From positions 73,852,140 through 73,916,139 of the forward strand of contig CM055274.1 in the NCBI GenBank assembly GCA_029237695.1: a DNA stretch of 64,000 nt, written 5' to 3'. The DNA is from Conchocele bisecta (Eukaryota > Mollusca > Bivalvia > Lucinida > Thyasiridae). The notes under the pieces were generated by a model, which saw nothing but the letters and a program-made list of their open reading frames with translations, was not told the DNA's origin and made no database searches. The number at the start of each line of letters is the position of its first letter. Within the stretch, counting starts at the first letter, position 1. The position numbers and the translations under genes are program-made. Below are positions 11,616 to 22,199 of this stretch, piece after piece.

Positions 11616-11943
11616 ACCTGGGAGTTGAATTGGGTTATTGCCCATTATAAAAGTAGTAAGATTATTACTGATCCTACTGCTTTTGGGAGGGGGACAAGTG
11701 ATTCTGGTGTGGCGAGGATCTGTCATCAGATCAGGATTATTCTGATTTCAGGGCTGAATATATATATTTTTATTGTAAATATTCAGATCTGATTTTGGGA
11801 TTTTCCCCCCATTTGTACATGTACTTGAACATGTACATGTACTTGTACAGGTAATATATGGGATTTAGTACTAAACCCATTGACACGGCCTTAAATGACC
11901 TTGGCTGTTGATGGGCCGTTAAACCCCAGCAAACAAACAAACA
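11616..11943 (+). mobile_element. Family N SINE-like, 5'-truncated, nested in a B element
   Basis: It begins acctgggagttgaattggg and ends ggccgttaaaccccagcaaa plus (aaac). It contains a small tgtacatgtactt repeat near 11815. Confidence 0.7.
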
Positions 11944-12027
11944 AACTGATCAGGATCTTCACTGTTCACAATACCATTAATTAAACACCAGTCCTGCTTC
12001 TAACAAGCAATATAGATCATTATCAGG

Positions 12028-12277
12028 CTACAAGGGGGCGTTTCACTAAACTTCATAAGACTAAAATGTTCGTAAGTGCAAAATTATTATAGTCTGTAAA
12101 TTTCACACTAACAATGTTTTCTTGTAAACAATTATTGGATTTACATTTATTGAGCATAGGCTGCATATGCAGCCTATGCTCAATAAATGTAAATACATCA
12201 ATTAAAATTTTCAGACGATCCTAAATTTGCACTTACTAACATTTTAGTAATACGAAGTGTACTGAAATGGGCCCCAG
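12028..12277. repeat. Family C element nested in a B element
   Basis: Complete: gggggcgtttcactaaactt to aatgggcccc, centred on gctgcatatgcagc at about 12163. Confidence 0.85.
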
Positions 12278-12343
12278 GAGTATGCTGTTTGGTCAGGAGC
12301 TACACTGGTCACAAATCTCATAAGCCCGATTTCTCCAGTCACA

Positions 12344-12651
12344 GCCTAGTATGTGGATATTTGTGATTTTGTTTATTCCGATTTTTGTTGCGATTCAATG
12401 AAAGCGGAAAGCTTTTAAGCTTTGCCATATTGTTACTTCCATAGACTCGTGTTATAAACATATAATTGCTAGTCTGTGTTTGATATTTAATATAACCAAC
12501 TTTGCTTTGGTACAAGTAAAACTATTGAACTATATACTTGGTTGTTGTTTATTCATGCCGGAAAGCAGTGATTTCGAACCGTATTGACCTCTTCACATGC
12601 GGATGAGTTTTCTGAATTTTTTTTTCAATGTTTCTTATTTCACCTCCAAAG
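12344..12651. other. No feature recognised
   Basis: AT-rich DNA without plausible frames. Confidence 0.4.
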
Positions 12652-13165
12652 TATGTGTTGGGTGGTTGGTCAGGAGCACTGGAAAGATAATTTAATGATT
12701 GGGGTTCATCCTTACTGGAACACTGACTTACATGGTTTGGCACTCGTGTACATTTTCGGACTTCTGATACTTGAGAGTTAAATCCTGTTATACCGCATTA
12801 AAAAGGTAATAAGATTAGTGCTGATCATATTTCTTTTGGGGTTGGAGCAAAGTGACGCTGGTGTGGAATGGACCTGACACCTGGGGGCCGTTTCACTAAC
12901 CTTCGTTACTTTCACTAACTAAAATGTTCGTAAGTGCAAAATTATCAGTCTGTAAATTTCACATTAACACTATTTTGTTGCAAACAGTTATTGGATTTAC
13001 ATTTATTGAGCATAGGCTGCATATGCAGCCTATGCTCAATAAATGTAAATCCATTAATTTGAATTTCCAAACGATCATAAATTTGCACTTAAGAACATTT
13101 TAGTCATACGAAGTTTAATGAAACTGCCCCCAGGTGATGTTATTCTAATTTCAGGGCTAAATATG
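12652..13165 (+). mobile_element. Family N SINE-like element split by a family C insertion
   Basis: Head and body at 12652-12882 continue at 13132-13165 (gatgttattctaatttcagg) across the C element. The 3' tail is lost. Confidence 0.7.
12883..13131. repeat. Family C element nested in the SINE
   Basis: Complete, with both outer ends (tgggggccgtttcac and gaaactgccccc). The SINE text seems to rejoin without added bases. Confidence 0.85.
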
Positions 13166-13264
13166 TAATGCTGGTTAGAATCATGACAGGTGCTTCTTTG
13201 ACGGAATGTCGAACAGTATAGTTTTAACACTGGCCTTTCTCCATTTCTCCAGTCCACATATATA

Positions 13265-13935
13265 AACCCATTCAACACCACAGGCCCACATGTATTAGCA
13301 AAAAGTGTAGATCCAGATGAGCTGGCTCATCAGTATCTGCACTTTTTGCAAGTAAGTTTCTTATTTTTGCGAACAAAAACAACCACCTCCCCCGTTTTCA
13401 TAAGTGAACTACTACAAGGTGTATGCTCATGTGATACTAACAACAAGTACTGAATCTTCCAGAATCCATCAGATTCAAACTACGTATTATTTTATATTGT
13501 CCTTATTACGTAAAGGATTTTGATGAAATATGGCGCACCAAGCGCGTCTTGTTGAGCTGCATTTTGGTGGTCTCTGTATTTTCGCCCAAACTTCTGTCGT
13601 TTTTGCGAAGAATCGATTTACGTGTCTTCGCAAAAACGACATAAGTCTGTGCCGAACTCTATGGACCACCAAATGCAGCTCTTGAAGACGTGTTTGCTGC
13701 GCCATATTTCACCAAAATTCGTTGCATATCAAGGAAAATACCTGTCATAAAGCTCCAAACGGAGCGAGTACAGTATCAATAGATAGATAGATAGATGGAG
13801 TGGGCGACGTTTTTGTTGTAACCACGTGATCATGCACCTTGTACTAGTCTGAAAATCATTTTATGACAATTATTGGATTGGTTTCAAAATTTACATATCA
13901 AAATCCACTCCAGTTACTTAGGGGTGAAAGGGTTA
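13265..13935. repeat. Family P element split by a family K element
   Basis: P sequence is at 13265-13414 and 13842-13935; it rejoins across the K copy at 'gaac-tacta-gtctg'. Its hairpin core is 13306-13353. Confidence 0.85.
13415..13841. mobile_element. Family K MITE with 5-bp target duplication TACTA
   Basis: 427 bp. The ends are caaggtgtatgctcatgtga and accacgtgatcatgcaccttg-type. Inner arms ttttgatgaaatatggcgca and a central hairpin (gtcgtttttgcgaagaatcg) lie inside. tacta flanks both sides (13410-13414 and 13842-13846). A short gata run lies at about 13777-13793. Confidence 0.9.
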
Positions 13936-14009
13936 AGATCAATTTCTCAAGTGACATATCAATATCTGAACTTGATTCTTATAAACTATATTTCCCAGTC
14001 ACAGAGCAA

Positions 14010-14125
14010 TAACTAGATTTGTCACAAATGTTAAAACCCCCATCTCTCCAGTAAAGCTCAGATATGGATCTAGACTGGCCACAAATACTATAATCCCCAT
14101 TTCGTCAGTCAGATTAAGAGCTATA
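14010..14125. repeat. Decayed family B fragments
   Basis: Words such as ccccatctctccagtaaag and tggatctagactggccacaa match the B right end but are scattered. Confidence 0.4.
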
Positions 14126-14314
14126 TATGCTGTTGCTGTTGAATAGATATACAACTCAAATCACTCAATCAATCAACAACTCGCGATCAATCAATAAATC
14201 AATCGATCAGTCAATAAAATAATCAACCCCCAGTCAGAGATCAGCGAACATATATACAGACTATTTAATGCGACGCGGTGCGCCTCAATCTGGCTACGGC
14301 CCTCCTGACTGAAT

Positions 14315-14739
14315 CAAGGTGTATGATCACGTGGTACTAACAACTACAACAACAACAACAACAAGTACTGACATTTCCAGAATCCATCTGATCCTTTTAT
14401 AGTTTCCTTAAAACGTAACTGATTAAATCATTTTGATGAAATATGGCGCATCAAACGCGTCTTGTTAAGCTGCATTTGGTGGTCTCTGTATTTACGCCCA
14501 AACTTCTGTCGTTTTTGCGAAGAATCGATTTCCGTGTCTCCGACACGGAAATCAATTCTTCGTAAGAACGACATAAGTCTGTGCCAAATTCCCTGGACCA
14601 CCAAATGCAGATCATGAAGACGCGTTTGCTGTTCCATATTTCATCAGAATCCGCTTCATATTAAGAAAAATATCAAATAATACTTTCAATACTTTCAGCC
14701 ACTGTTGTTGTTGTTATGACCACGTGATCATGCACCTTG
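14315..14739. mobile_element. Family K MITE with 5-bp target duplication TGAAT
   Basis: 425 bp. Ends are caaggtgtatgatcacgtgg and cacgtgatcatgcaccttg. tgaat lies at 14310-14314 and 14740-14744. The central hairpin atttccgtgtctccgacacg is at about 14529-14553. A caa run lies near the left end and a gtt run near the right. Confidence 0.92.
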
Positions 14740-14740
14740 T

Positions 14741-14846
14741 GAATGTGAAACAGTGCAGACCCAGTGCTGACGCGGATGGTCAGTCTGAACTGGGTCTCCG
14801 TCGTGCCCAAAGTCCATAGGCCCCATTTAGCCAGTGTGCCGAAGCA
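14741..14846. repeat. B-type core, decayed
   Basis: acagtgcagacccagtgctg and cagtctgaactgggtctcc arms, followed by the B-type end ccatttagccag. Confidence 0.5.
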
Positions 14847-14954
14847 AGATTCTATTCTAATCTCAGCCAATTGTATTCAACTGCATTGGACTACGGGAGG
14901 CTACTCGAACAGTATTCATCTTTAGTTCTGTACTAGTTATTGCCCTTGTCTGCA

Positions 14955-15557
14955 GCACCGGGCTGTAATGTGATATTTATTAAACATAATGACTTGTTTC
15001 ATAAGAAACGAGACAATTCCGAAATCAGGAAGTTCGTTTAAAGGTACATACCCACTCAGTAGGCACAAAATGTTCTTGATATGAGAGACATTTTCTGGCA
15101 AAATAAACATTCATTCACCATGACCCAACGTTATACATTATACATTTTATATCAGACGTAAATTTCCACACTGATATCAAGGGCGATAACCGTGTTTCGT
15201 TAACATGCTACCGGACACTACTATTTATTATCTGTATTTACTTTTTTGATGTGCAATGATCCTACGAAAATAAACTGTCGAAAATATTTATTTTTCAGGT
15301 GACGCATTTAATTAGTATAAATAATTACAAAATAGCATGCCTCATTTGCATATGAAAATAGCCTGATACCACCGCGAGTCACTATCAGTAAAATAAATAT
15401 TACTAAATGGTTATATATATAGCGGGCACTTGTAACTGGTGGAATAGTGACACAATTATAAACTTATTTAATTCCTATAAAGAACAGCTTGTGTCTACTG
15501 AGTGGGCATGTACCTTTAATGAATATCATATTAAATCATCACTCGTGTAAGATCCTC
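14955..15557. repeat. Family S element split by a family M insertion
   Basis: The S left part (gatatttattaaacataatg, ttcataagaaacgag) ends at TTAA 15038. The S right part (atcatattaaatcatcactc, gtgtaagatcc) resumes at 15520. Other S copies lie at 52279, 56327, 57144 and 60015. Confidence 0.75.
15042..15515. mobile_element. Family M MITE, TTAA target site
   Basis: 474 bp. Ends aggtacatacccactcagta and tactgagtgggcatgtacct. TTAA lies at 15038-15041 and 15516-15519. The TTAA duplication fits a piggyBac- or Kolobok-type donor, but the ends are not canonical for either. Confidence 0.85.
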
Positions 15558-15732
15558 TATTTTGCCAACGATGTTTGCCACGATCCGAGCATTCTTGCAT
15601 TCTCAGACAATGCACGCCTATATGCATGCACATATGCTCAGTCTGGTCTGGCTCTACTGTGTTCGCGAGTCAGTCGGCATACGGCGCATCCAACACACAA
15701 TGTGCATTATGGTCACTTTATAACCAAATGTC

Positions 15733-15905
15733 AAAGTAACGGAGAAAGGTATATAAATGTATTAAATATACATAAGAGTATCAGTAAGTGAAACAAATAG
15801 GTTCAGGTAATACTCCCTATTATTCGAGAATATTGTTTTCACTTATTGATACTCGTAGGTATATTACTGTATATTAACTGTATTTACATACCTTGCTCTG
15901 TTAGT
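15733..15905. repeat. Family Q foldback
   Basis: Arms gtattaaatatacataagag with agtgaaacaa, and ttgttttcacttattgatac with ggtatat; there is no inserted element. Confidence 0.7.
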
Positions 15906-15922
15906 TGTACATGTGGCTATAA

Positions 15923-16241
15923 CAAGGTGCATGGTCACGTGGTTGAAACAACAACAACGTCGCCCACTCTAAAGTAAGTATTATTTGATATTGTCCTTAA
16001 TATGCAACGGATTTTGATGAAATATGGCGCAGCAAACGCGTCTTCATGAGATGCATTTGGTGGTCCAGGGAGTTTGGCACAGACTTATGTCGTTTTTGCA
16101 AAGAATCGATGATGCGCCATATTTCATCAAAATCCGTTACGTAATAAGGACAATATAAAAGAATACGTACTTTCAATCGGGTGGATTCTGGAAGTTTCAG
16201 TGCTGGTTGTTGTTGTTAGTACCACGTGATCTTACACCTTG
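15923..16241. mobile_element. Family K MITE, internally deleted
   Basis: 319 bp with caaggtgcatggtcacgtgg and accacgtgatcttacacctt ends. The left inner arm is intact and the right arm resumes at gatgcgccatatttcatc, so about 105 bp of the hairpin are missing. The flanks tataa and tatac match at four of five bases. Confidence 0.85.
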
Positions 16242-16287
16242 TATACACAGTCACAGAAAATAGACGGCACAGGAGCTGCTACAAACA

Positions 16288-16372
16288 TAACCCGAATTAA
16301 TTTTCTGGCTGTCACACATGGCGACTTACAAGTTGTAAGTCGCCCTTTGTGATAGCCAGAACATTCGGGTTA
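16288..16372. repeat. Hairpin (aacccgaat arms)
   Basis: An 85-bp imperfect palindrome: ttctggctgtcacacatggc and gacttacaa with partners, centre 16331. Confidence 0.85.
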
Positions 16373-16543
16373 TTGTGAACCGACGAGGGCCTTCCCAGCC
16401 CACAGCGGCGGAAATACCTAGTAGGGAATTAACATACATAGACGGGAATTAGACAGCAACAAAAACAAACAAAACAAATCCGGGGGTGGTGCTGTTCTTG
16501 ACGTCTCAATTGGAACACTCTGCTCCCGCCCCTGATCATTAAA

Positions 16544-16794
16544 TGTGGCTGTGACTGGAGAAATGGATCTTAATGGATTTGTGATGGTGTAGGTCCCGAT
16601 CAAATAGCACACACTGTAGCATGATAGCGATCTGTATTGGTTGCAAGAAGCATGACTCCCATTGACGGGTGTTCCATTGGTGGAACGGGGAACAGTGCAG
16701 ATCCTGATCAGACTGCGCGGATGCGCAGGCTGATCTAGATCTACACTGGTCGCACAAGCGGTTAGCCCCCCCCCCTCCATTTCTCCAGTCACAT
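16544..16794. repeat. Family B element, complete
   Basis: Both ends are visible (tgtggctgtgactggagaaa and ccatttctccagtcaca). The core at 16692-16748 has gcagatcctgatcagact against gctgatctagatctacact arms. Confidence 0.85.
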
Positions 16795-16821
16795 CCTCAA
16801 ATAGATATTTAATTCATAAAG

Positions 16822-17085
16822 CCGTACAAAATTATTTCTATGTTAAGCGTCCGCGTGCGGGTAGGTTATGAGAGTGGTGCTGTGAAAAAACAAACAAACT
16901 CTGTATGCTATTTGCCACCATGTACAGGTGAATTAATATGAAAACTGATTGGGGACGTGTTCCCGTTTTATATCCATTCACGAATTTACACTTAATACGT
17001 TTAACTAGAGTATTTTCTTCTTATTTGTTTCTAAAGTTTGCTTGGGAAAATGTAATTTATGCTAAAAACTTTCTCAATCCTTTGA
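16822..17085 (+). repeat. Family U repeat
   Basis: Shared with 26210-26445 (same strand) and 61608-61700 (opposite strand): gtccgcgtgcgggtaggtt, then gaaaaaacaaacaaactctg and atgctattt. No inverted ends were seen, so the class is unknown. Confidence 0.7.
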
Positions 17086-17618
17086 TGAGTTTAACATAAC
17101 TTTACATTAGTTTTGGCCATCAGAGAAATATAATGCATGGCCTAATGCCGTAAATTAGTGTGTTTAGACCCCGGGGGTTGCTCGGCGGCCCCACCCTGGC
17201 GGAAAGGTATTGATAAATTACACTTACACTTGTGAACAATAAAAAGATTTATAACACAAATTCCATAAACAGTCCCAGTCACAGATCAGGAACAAGCATG
17301 GCCGCAATTGCAGTAAGCGAAAAGTATTCAGTCACTATACTAAGGGAGTCTACTACGTCATGTTGCTTATTTATTCCTGTATGAGTTATTGCCCTTGTAC
17401 ATGAAATAACTGTCAACTGGCGGCAAGTTATTACCATTTCTAATTGTATCGGTAGAGTATATGGTTTTTCCCAAGTTTTCTCTGAACTGCCGTCTCCAAA
17501 AAAGGAAGTAGACTGGCTTATACAATATAAGGATACGGATACTCGAGGCTGTCTGTTCGTCCGTCCGGTCGTCGATCATCTATCCGTCACATCGTCCGTC
17601 CATCCGTTTACGCTAATG
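17086..17618. other. No feature recognised
   Basis: A ccgtccgt-rich patch lies near 17560-17605. Nothing else stands out. Confidence 0.4.
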
Positions 17619-18008
17619 AGGAATCGTAGTCAGTTATTTCCCTTTGCAAATCTATTTATAGAGATCCGGTCCTGTGCTGTATTTCAGCGTTTATTTCTTA
17701 CTGAATAGCACAATAATTGAGTTTTGCGAACAGAGTAGACCCAGATCAGACTGCACAGGTGTCTGATCTGAGTCTACACTGTTTGCAATAACATTAATAC
17801 GTTTGAAAATATGAATCTGGCAAATAATGTAGTCCCAGATCAGATTGCGTAGATCTGGATCAACACAAGTCGAAATCCCTATAATTTCTCCTTTTCACAG
17901 CATATCATTCTACATACACTCTTTTTACAAGCAATAAGGCCCCAAACTTCACAATTTGGACCGGATTTCTATAAATAAATCTAACGGGAGATAACTAGCT
18001 ACGATCCG
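17619..18008. repeat. Family R MITE
   Basis: About 390 bp. Ends ggaatcgtagtcagttattt and gggagataactagctacgat, subterminal tctatttatagagatccggt and its complement. Two B-type hairpin cores lie inside; the first, 17732-17780, is the gtagacccagatcag subtype. A second copy is at 45880-46276. Confidence 0.85.
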
Positions 18009-18557
18009 CCAGTAGCGGGAGAGTTGTGTGAGGACAAGGATTTAGGGTTACCTTTAGTGGGGGCATCAGTTAAAACTGTTTACCCTGCTATTGGCAGTTT
18101 CTTTTTTAATTGTTTTTTGTTGTTATTTTATAATATATAAAAAAACATGTTGACTGTTATTGGACCATTTTGTTAACTATTGTCGCTAATTTTCATTTTA
18201 GGTACCCGTTATTTGCTTGTTTTATTTTCCGTGATCTTGCTAAACCAACCCACAACCCCATGACCCCCACTTCTCTCTAATTATGTCATGACATTTACTG
18301 TTACCGGATTGGTGTTGGACTTGTCACCCGTGGCTTCCGTCGACGTCAGTTGTGACTGTCATGGAAACCGGTGCCATAAAGGTCACGACAAGTACGGCAC
18401 AAGTGGCCCACCAACCGCAGCTATGTCACCTGTCATGAGAAAACGGGTCTAGTTGATGTATTGACCAGTGAAGTTGCTTCACACACAGCCAAGAAATGAT
18501 GCTTAACGGCCCACCAACACAGCCAAGGAAGATTGGAGGGCATGATGGGTCCATCAC
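18009..18557. other. Unassigned, locally GC-richer stretch
   Basis: 18295-18450 is open in one + frame for about 50 codons and holds cggattggtgttggacttgt; I recognise no domain. cacagccaag with gaaga/gaaat occurs twice near 18487 and 18520. Confidence 0.3.
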
Positions 18558-18761
18558 TAACCATTTCATCCCTAAATAGCTGGAATGGATTTTGATATTT
18601 TACTTGTCAGGCCAACTTAATCGTCGCAAAACGATTTTGAACTAGTCCATTTATAACAAAGGGTGTCTTTTCCTCTAAAATTAATTTTAAAAAGTGCAGA
18701 TCCTGATGAGACGGCTCGTTACGAGCCGGCTCATCTGGATCTACACTGTTTGAAATGGTTA
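18558..18761. repeat. Family P element, one end lost
   Basis: Starts aaccatttcatccctaaata; the core is 18697-18747. The distal end after ggatctacactgtttg has decayed. Confidence 0.8.
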
Positions 18762-18789
18762 GGCATATTATATTGTTAACCATGAATCA

Positions 18790-18995
18790 TATTTGTATGG
18801 GTAAGTGATCCGGTGTAATAAGGGTATCTGACACCATATCAGGATATTGTCTTTCAGTGTTCAGCGTTTTTAGTGTAAGTTTAGTGCTGAATATGTGGTA
18901 CTCCTCCATTCAGATGCAAACATCTGCATTCCTGTCTGTACATATATATGACATGGCTGTTCAATGGACGTAAAACCCACACCAACCAATCAATC
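18790..18995 (+). mobile_element. SINE-like 3' part with an (aatc) tail
   Basis: gtgctgaatatgtggtactc, acatggctgttcaatggacg, taaaacc and caatcaatcaatcc. Confidence 0.5.
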
Positions 18996-19077
18996 AATCC
19001 ACCGACATTAAAAACCTGAACATTTTGCGTGTTGGTGGCGATTCTGATTAGCCTTCATAATCATACTACGTGCTACA

Positions 19078-19140
19078 TAGCAACAGCGTAGACACTGACT
19101 AGACGCAGACGTACAGTCTGATCAGGGGCTATACTGTTTG
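19078..19140. repeat. B-type hairpin core, decayed
   Basis: acagcgtagacactgactag and ctgatcaggggctatactg arms. Confidence 0.5.
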
Positions 19141-19287
19141 GGATATGTATGTTATCAATGCATGAGGCACACACATTCGGTATCATTGTAAATATGTATC
19201 ACCCTCATCTTGGCGTGTGTAACCAGTTTATGCACAAAGTTTTACGGTCCAAAGTTTTACGGTCCAAAGTATGTGAGGGGCCATAGC

Positions 19288-19660
19288 AAAATGGGTTTTA
19301 TTGAGTTTTCGACCAGTGTATATCCAGATCAACCTGCGCATCCAGATCTGCACTGTTCGATATTTAGACAATGAAACATCAGTCATGTCTCTGAAAACGA
19401 AATGTAGATCCTTATCAGGCTATTGGAGCGCACTAGTAGATCATGAATTAGGTTGGGCAATGCTGCCACACGCCCCATTTCTCCAAATGACAGTCATATA
19501 TCACGATCAAAGTTGCTACCGATCAGCATGGTTATCTGCACTGTCTGTCTGTCCAAGATCTGTGTTGTGGCCTAGTAATCAGCGGTGTAGACAAAGCTCA
19601 GCATGCGCATTCACGTAGCCTTATCAGTGTCTGTACTATTTGTCGTTCTGTCAGTGAGTA
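19288..19660. repeat. Family B element and an adjoining decayed copy
   Basis: 19288-19502 keeps order and ends (gaccagtgtatatccagatc to ccatttctccaaatgaca). 19503-19660 is a more decayed B-like stretch (agcggtgtagacaaagctca). Confidence 0.6.
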
Positions 19661-19684
19661 CCCAATATGGTAGACTAAGTTTAA

Positions 19685-20078
19685 AGCTACATGCCCACTC
19701 AGTAGTCACAAACAGTTCTTTATATCAGAGACATCATCTGAGACTTTTCTGGCGAACTAAACATTAATTCACCATTGCCCCACGTATTGATTGGCATTAT
19801 TATACATTTTATATCAGACGTAAATTTCCACACTGCTATCAGGGGCGATAACCGTGTTTTTATTTTTTTCAGGTGACGCATTTAATTAGTATAAATAATT
19901 AAAATATACCAAGACTCATTTGCATATGAAAATAGCCTGATACCACCGCGCGTCACAATCAGTAAATACATATTACTAAATGATGATATCTGTTTAGAAC
20001 TGGTGGAATAATGACACAATTATACACTTATTTAATTCCTATAAAAACAGTTTGTGCCTACTGAGTGGGCATGTACCT
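19685..20078. mobile_element. Family M MITE, TTAA target site
   Basis: 394 bp, ends agctacatgcccactcagta and tactgagtgggcatgtacct, TTAA at 19681-19684 and 20079-20082. About 80 bp shorter than the 15042 copy, but both share internal cctgataccaccgcg. Confidence 0.88.
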
Positions 20079-20085
20079 TTAACAT

Positions 20086-20215
20086 ACACTGGAAACTCTA
20101 AACCGGACACCCTGGTTCTTAGTTATCATGTCTGACTTAAAAAGAAGTTTCAACTGTAATGAGGGATCGTAGTTAGTTATCTCCCTTTGAATGTATTTAT
20201 ATAAATTATGGCATT
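20086..20215. repeat. Fragments of families A and R
   Basis: 20086-20120 is one A arm (tctaaaccggacaccctgg). 20158-20210 is an R left end (agggatcgtagttagttatc). Confidence 0.6.
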
Positions 20216-20321
20216 ATTGTTTGTACAAAAGGTGAATGTAGCTTTATTTGTTCTGAAAATGAGCCACTATAATGTTTTCGGCTAGCGTTGATCCAGATCA
20301 TACTACATATCAGCGCAATCT

Positions 20322-20627
20322 GTAGCCTATTTCATCAACATTGCAAAGTATACTTTAGTAGCAAAGTATACTTTGAGAGAAATTTACAATTTTATGATAA
20401 ATTTATTAATTTTTATATACTGAATTTATTACATTATCACAGCCAATTTGGCTGTGATATTGTATTTATTTTTCAGTATAATAATTCTGCATACTTTTAA
20501 TCATGAAATATATGCATTTGTTAGTTCTATATGAAATAATGCATTTCAGGAAAAATAAATGATTACTCCCTCAAAGTATACTTTGCTAGTAAAGTATTCT
20601 TTGCAATGTTGGTGAAATCGGCTACTG
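20322..20627. repeat. Family D element, complete
   Basis: gtagcctatttcatcaacat to ggtgaaatcggctactg; central hairpin centred at about 20448. Confidence 0.88.
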
Positions 20628-20699
20628 CCAGCTCAATTCCAATGCATGAGATGCGTGCTAAACTCGTTGGCTGGATCCCATCACCATTGCTTCAACCAC

Positions 20700-21240
20700 C
20701 AACCAGGCGAGACGATGCTTTCATCATGTGATAAAGGTCCCTTTCCCCGTGATGCACGGATGGTGCTATAGGATGCTTAATGTAAAAATAAAATTGGACT
20801 AAAAGAGTTTTAACCAGTGTAGCTCATGACCCGCTAGGTAAATCCCACATCGTGATAAGCGTATACACTGTTCGCTACTACCATTATCACTGTCAAACTA
20901 TCTCAGTTGGATCTTGGTCTACACTGGTCGCAAACACAATTGGACACATTTCCCCAAATTCCCGTCATTTCATGATTCACCTGTTGAGGACAGCGGGGTC
21001 CCGGGTGACAATTTTACGGTACCGTGTATCCATGACATCTCCGACAGTGGCGGAAGGTGGCAAGGTGCATGTGACTTTGTTTTGACAGGCAGGATTAAGG
21101 GATGAGCCTACATACGATATGCCAACGTTTGGACTGGTGGAGAAATAAGAAAAAATCCGCTTATCTCAGCGACTTTGAAATAATTAATTGATGCCAGGCC
21201 ACGACAAAAGTGGGCTTCGTATTTATTTCCCAATATAACA
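20700..21240 (+). repeat. Segmental duplicate W, copy 1
   Basis: Shares with 22200-22930 the words cgatgctttcatcatg, gatggtgctata, ggtcccgggtgacaatttta, catctccgacagtggcg and aggccacgacaaaag. The closest part is 20902-21225. A family C element follows at once. Confidence 0.75.
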
Positions 21241-21442
21241 CCTGGGGGCCGTTTCACTAAACTTCTTACGACTAAAATGTTCGTAAGCGCAAATTTAGAA
21301 TTGTCTGGAAATTTCAATTGATGGATTTACATTTATTGAGCATAGGCTGCATATGCAGCCTATGCTCAATAAATGTAAATCCAATAATTGTTAACAAGAC
21401 AATTGTGTTAATGTGAAATTTACAGACTATCATAATACGCCC
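21241..21442. repeat. Family C element, right end lost
   Basis: cctgggggccgtttcactaa to cagactatcataa; centre at about 21354. Confidence 0.85.
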
Positions 21443-21467
21443 CTTATAGCCAGATACAATCCACTAT

Positions 21468-21645
21468 GTATGACACACGTCAATGGCGTCAAAAGTTGAC
21501 AACATTTTCAGAGTATATGCATGTACTCTGAAAATGTTGTCACCTTTTGAAGCCATTTACGGAAAATATTGTAAGTGTTGTAAACGTATTTAATGGAATT
21601 GTGCATATTTCCGAAGGTACAAAATCACATGGCGTGTCTCATATG
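21468..21645. repeat. Family J foldback
   Basis: The inner hairpin gtcaaaagttgacaacattt is centred at about 21523. It is followed by gaagccatttacggaaaat and the outer end atcacatggcgtgtctcat. Other copies: 34927, 36748, 42740. Confidence 0.8.
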
Positions 21646-21652
21646 GTTTCTG

Positions 21653-22170
21653 TTTAAGGCACTGGGTCTCAAATATGCATAGAAAGAGTCAGATTAGTAA
21701 AGAAATATCTCAATTATAGAACCCAATTAATTGTACATATCAGTCGCCTGAATATGTGTATTGGGATTAGTAAAACAATGTTTATAATAGTGAATAATAA
21801 AAGTGCAAACACTAGTTATTCTGCAATCAATGGGTGTGAATTAAATGTATTTAATATAATTTTATAGAATAAAAAGAGTGACGTTAAAACAATGTGTATT
21901 AAATGTATTTATATTCTTTAAGTTACGTATACTTGTAGCGCCAAGGGAAACTTCTTCCTAAATGTGGTATTGTACGTATGATCACTTCACAACAGCAAAT
22001 CATTTTAGTTCAGAAATGTTAGTTCTGGTACATGCATATCCAGATTATCTCCCCTAATTATCAGTTTCAGAAAATAAATACCGGAATATACTGCAATTTG
22101 ATCAAATAAGATGGTGCGAATGTTTGATATAGGTCATTTTCAGTGCATGAAGCGGAAAATCACGTGTGGA
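21653..22170. repeat. Family X remnant, TTAA-type element
   Basis: It begins taaggcactgggtctcaaat. Its 22040-22135 part (aataagatggtgcgaatg) is the reverse complement of a block in the intact copy at 24960-25507. One terminus is missing. Confidence 0.5.
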
Positions 22171-22199
22171 ATATATGAGATATATGCGACACAAACGTC

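Larger units (their letters stand above)
11560..12343. repeat. Family B element split by two later insertions
   Basis: B sequence is at 11560-11615, 11944-12027 and 12278-12343, and reads through in B order. A family N SINE (11616-11943) sits in the hairpin core. A family C element (12028-12277) sits in 'aggctaca/ggagtgtgct' of the B consensus. Confidence 0.8.

Noticed and set aside
16418..16792. 124-codon - strand frame
   Set aside because: It lies across a family B element; frames with CDQCRSRSACASAQ-like text recur wherever that element occurs.
18295..18450. Short GC-richer open stretch (about 50 codons) with several Cys and His
   Set aside because: Too short; two frames are open, and no recognised domain, splice sites or conservation can be shown.
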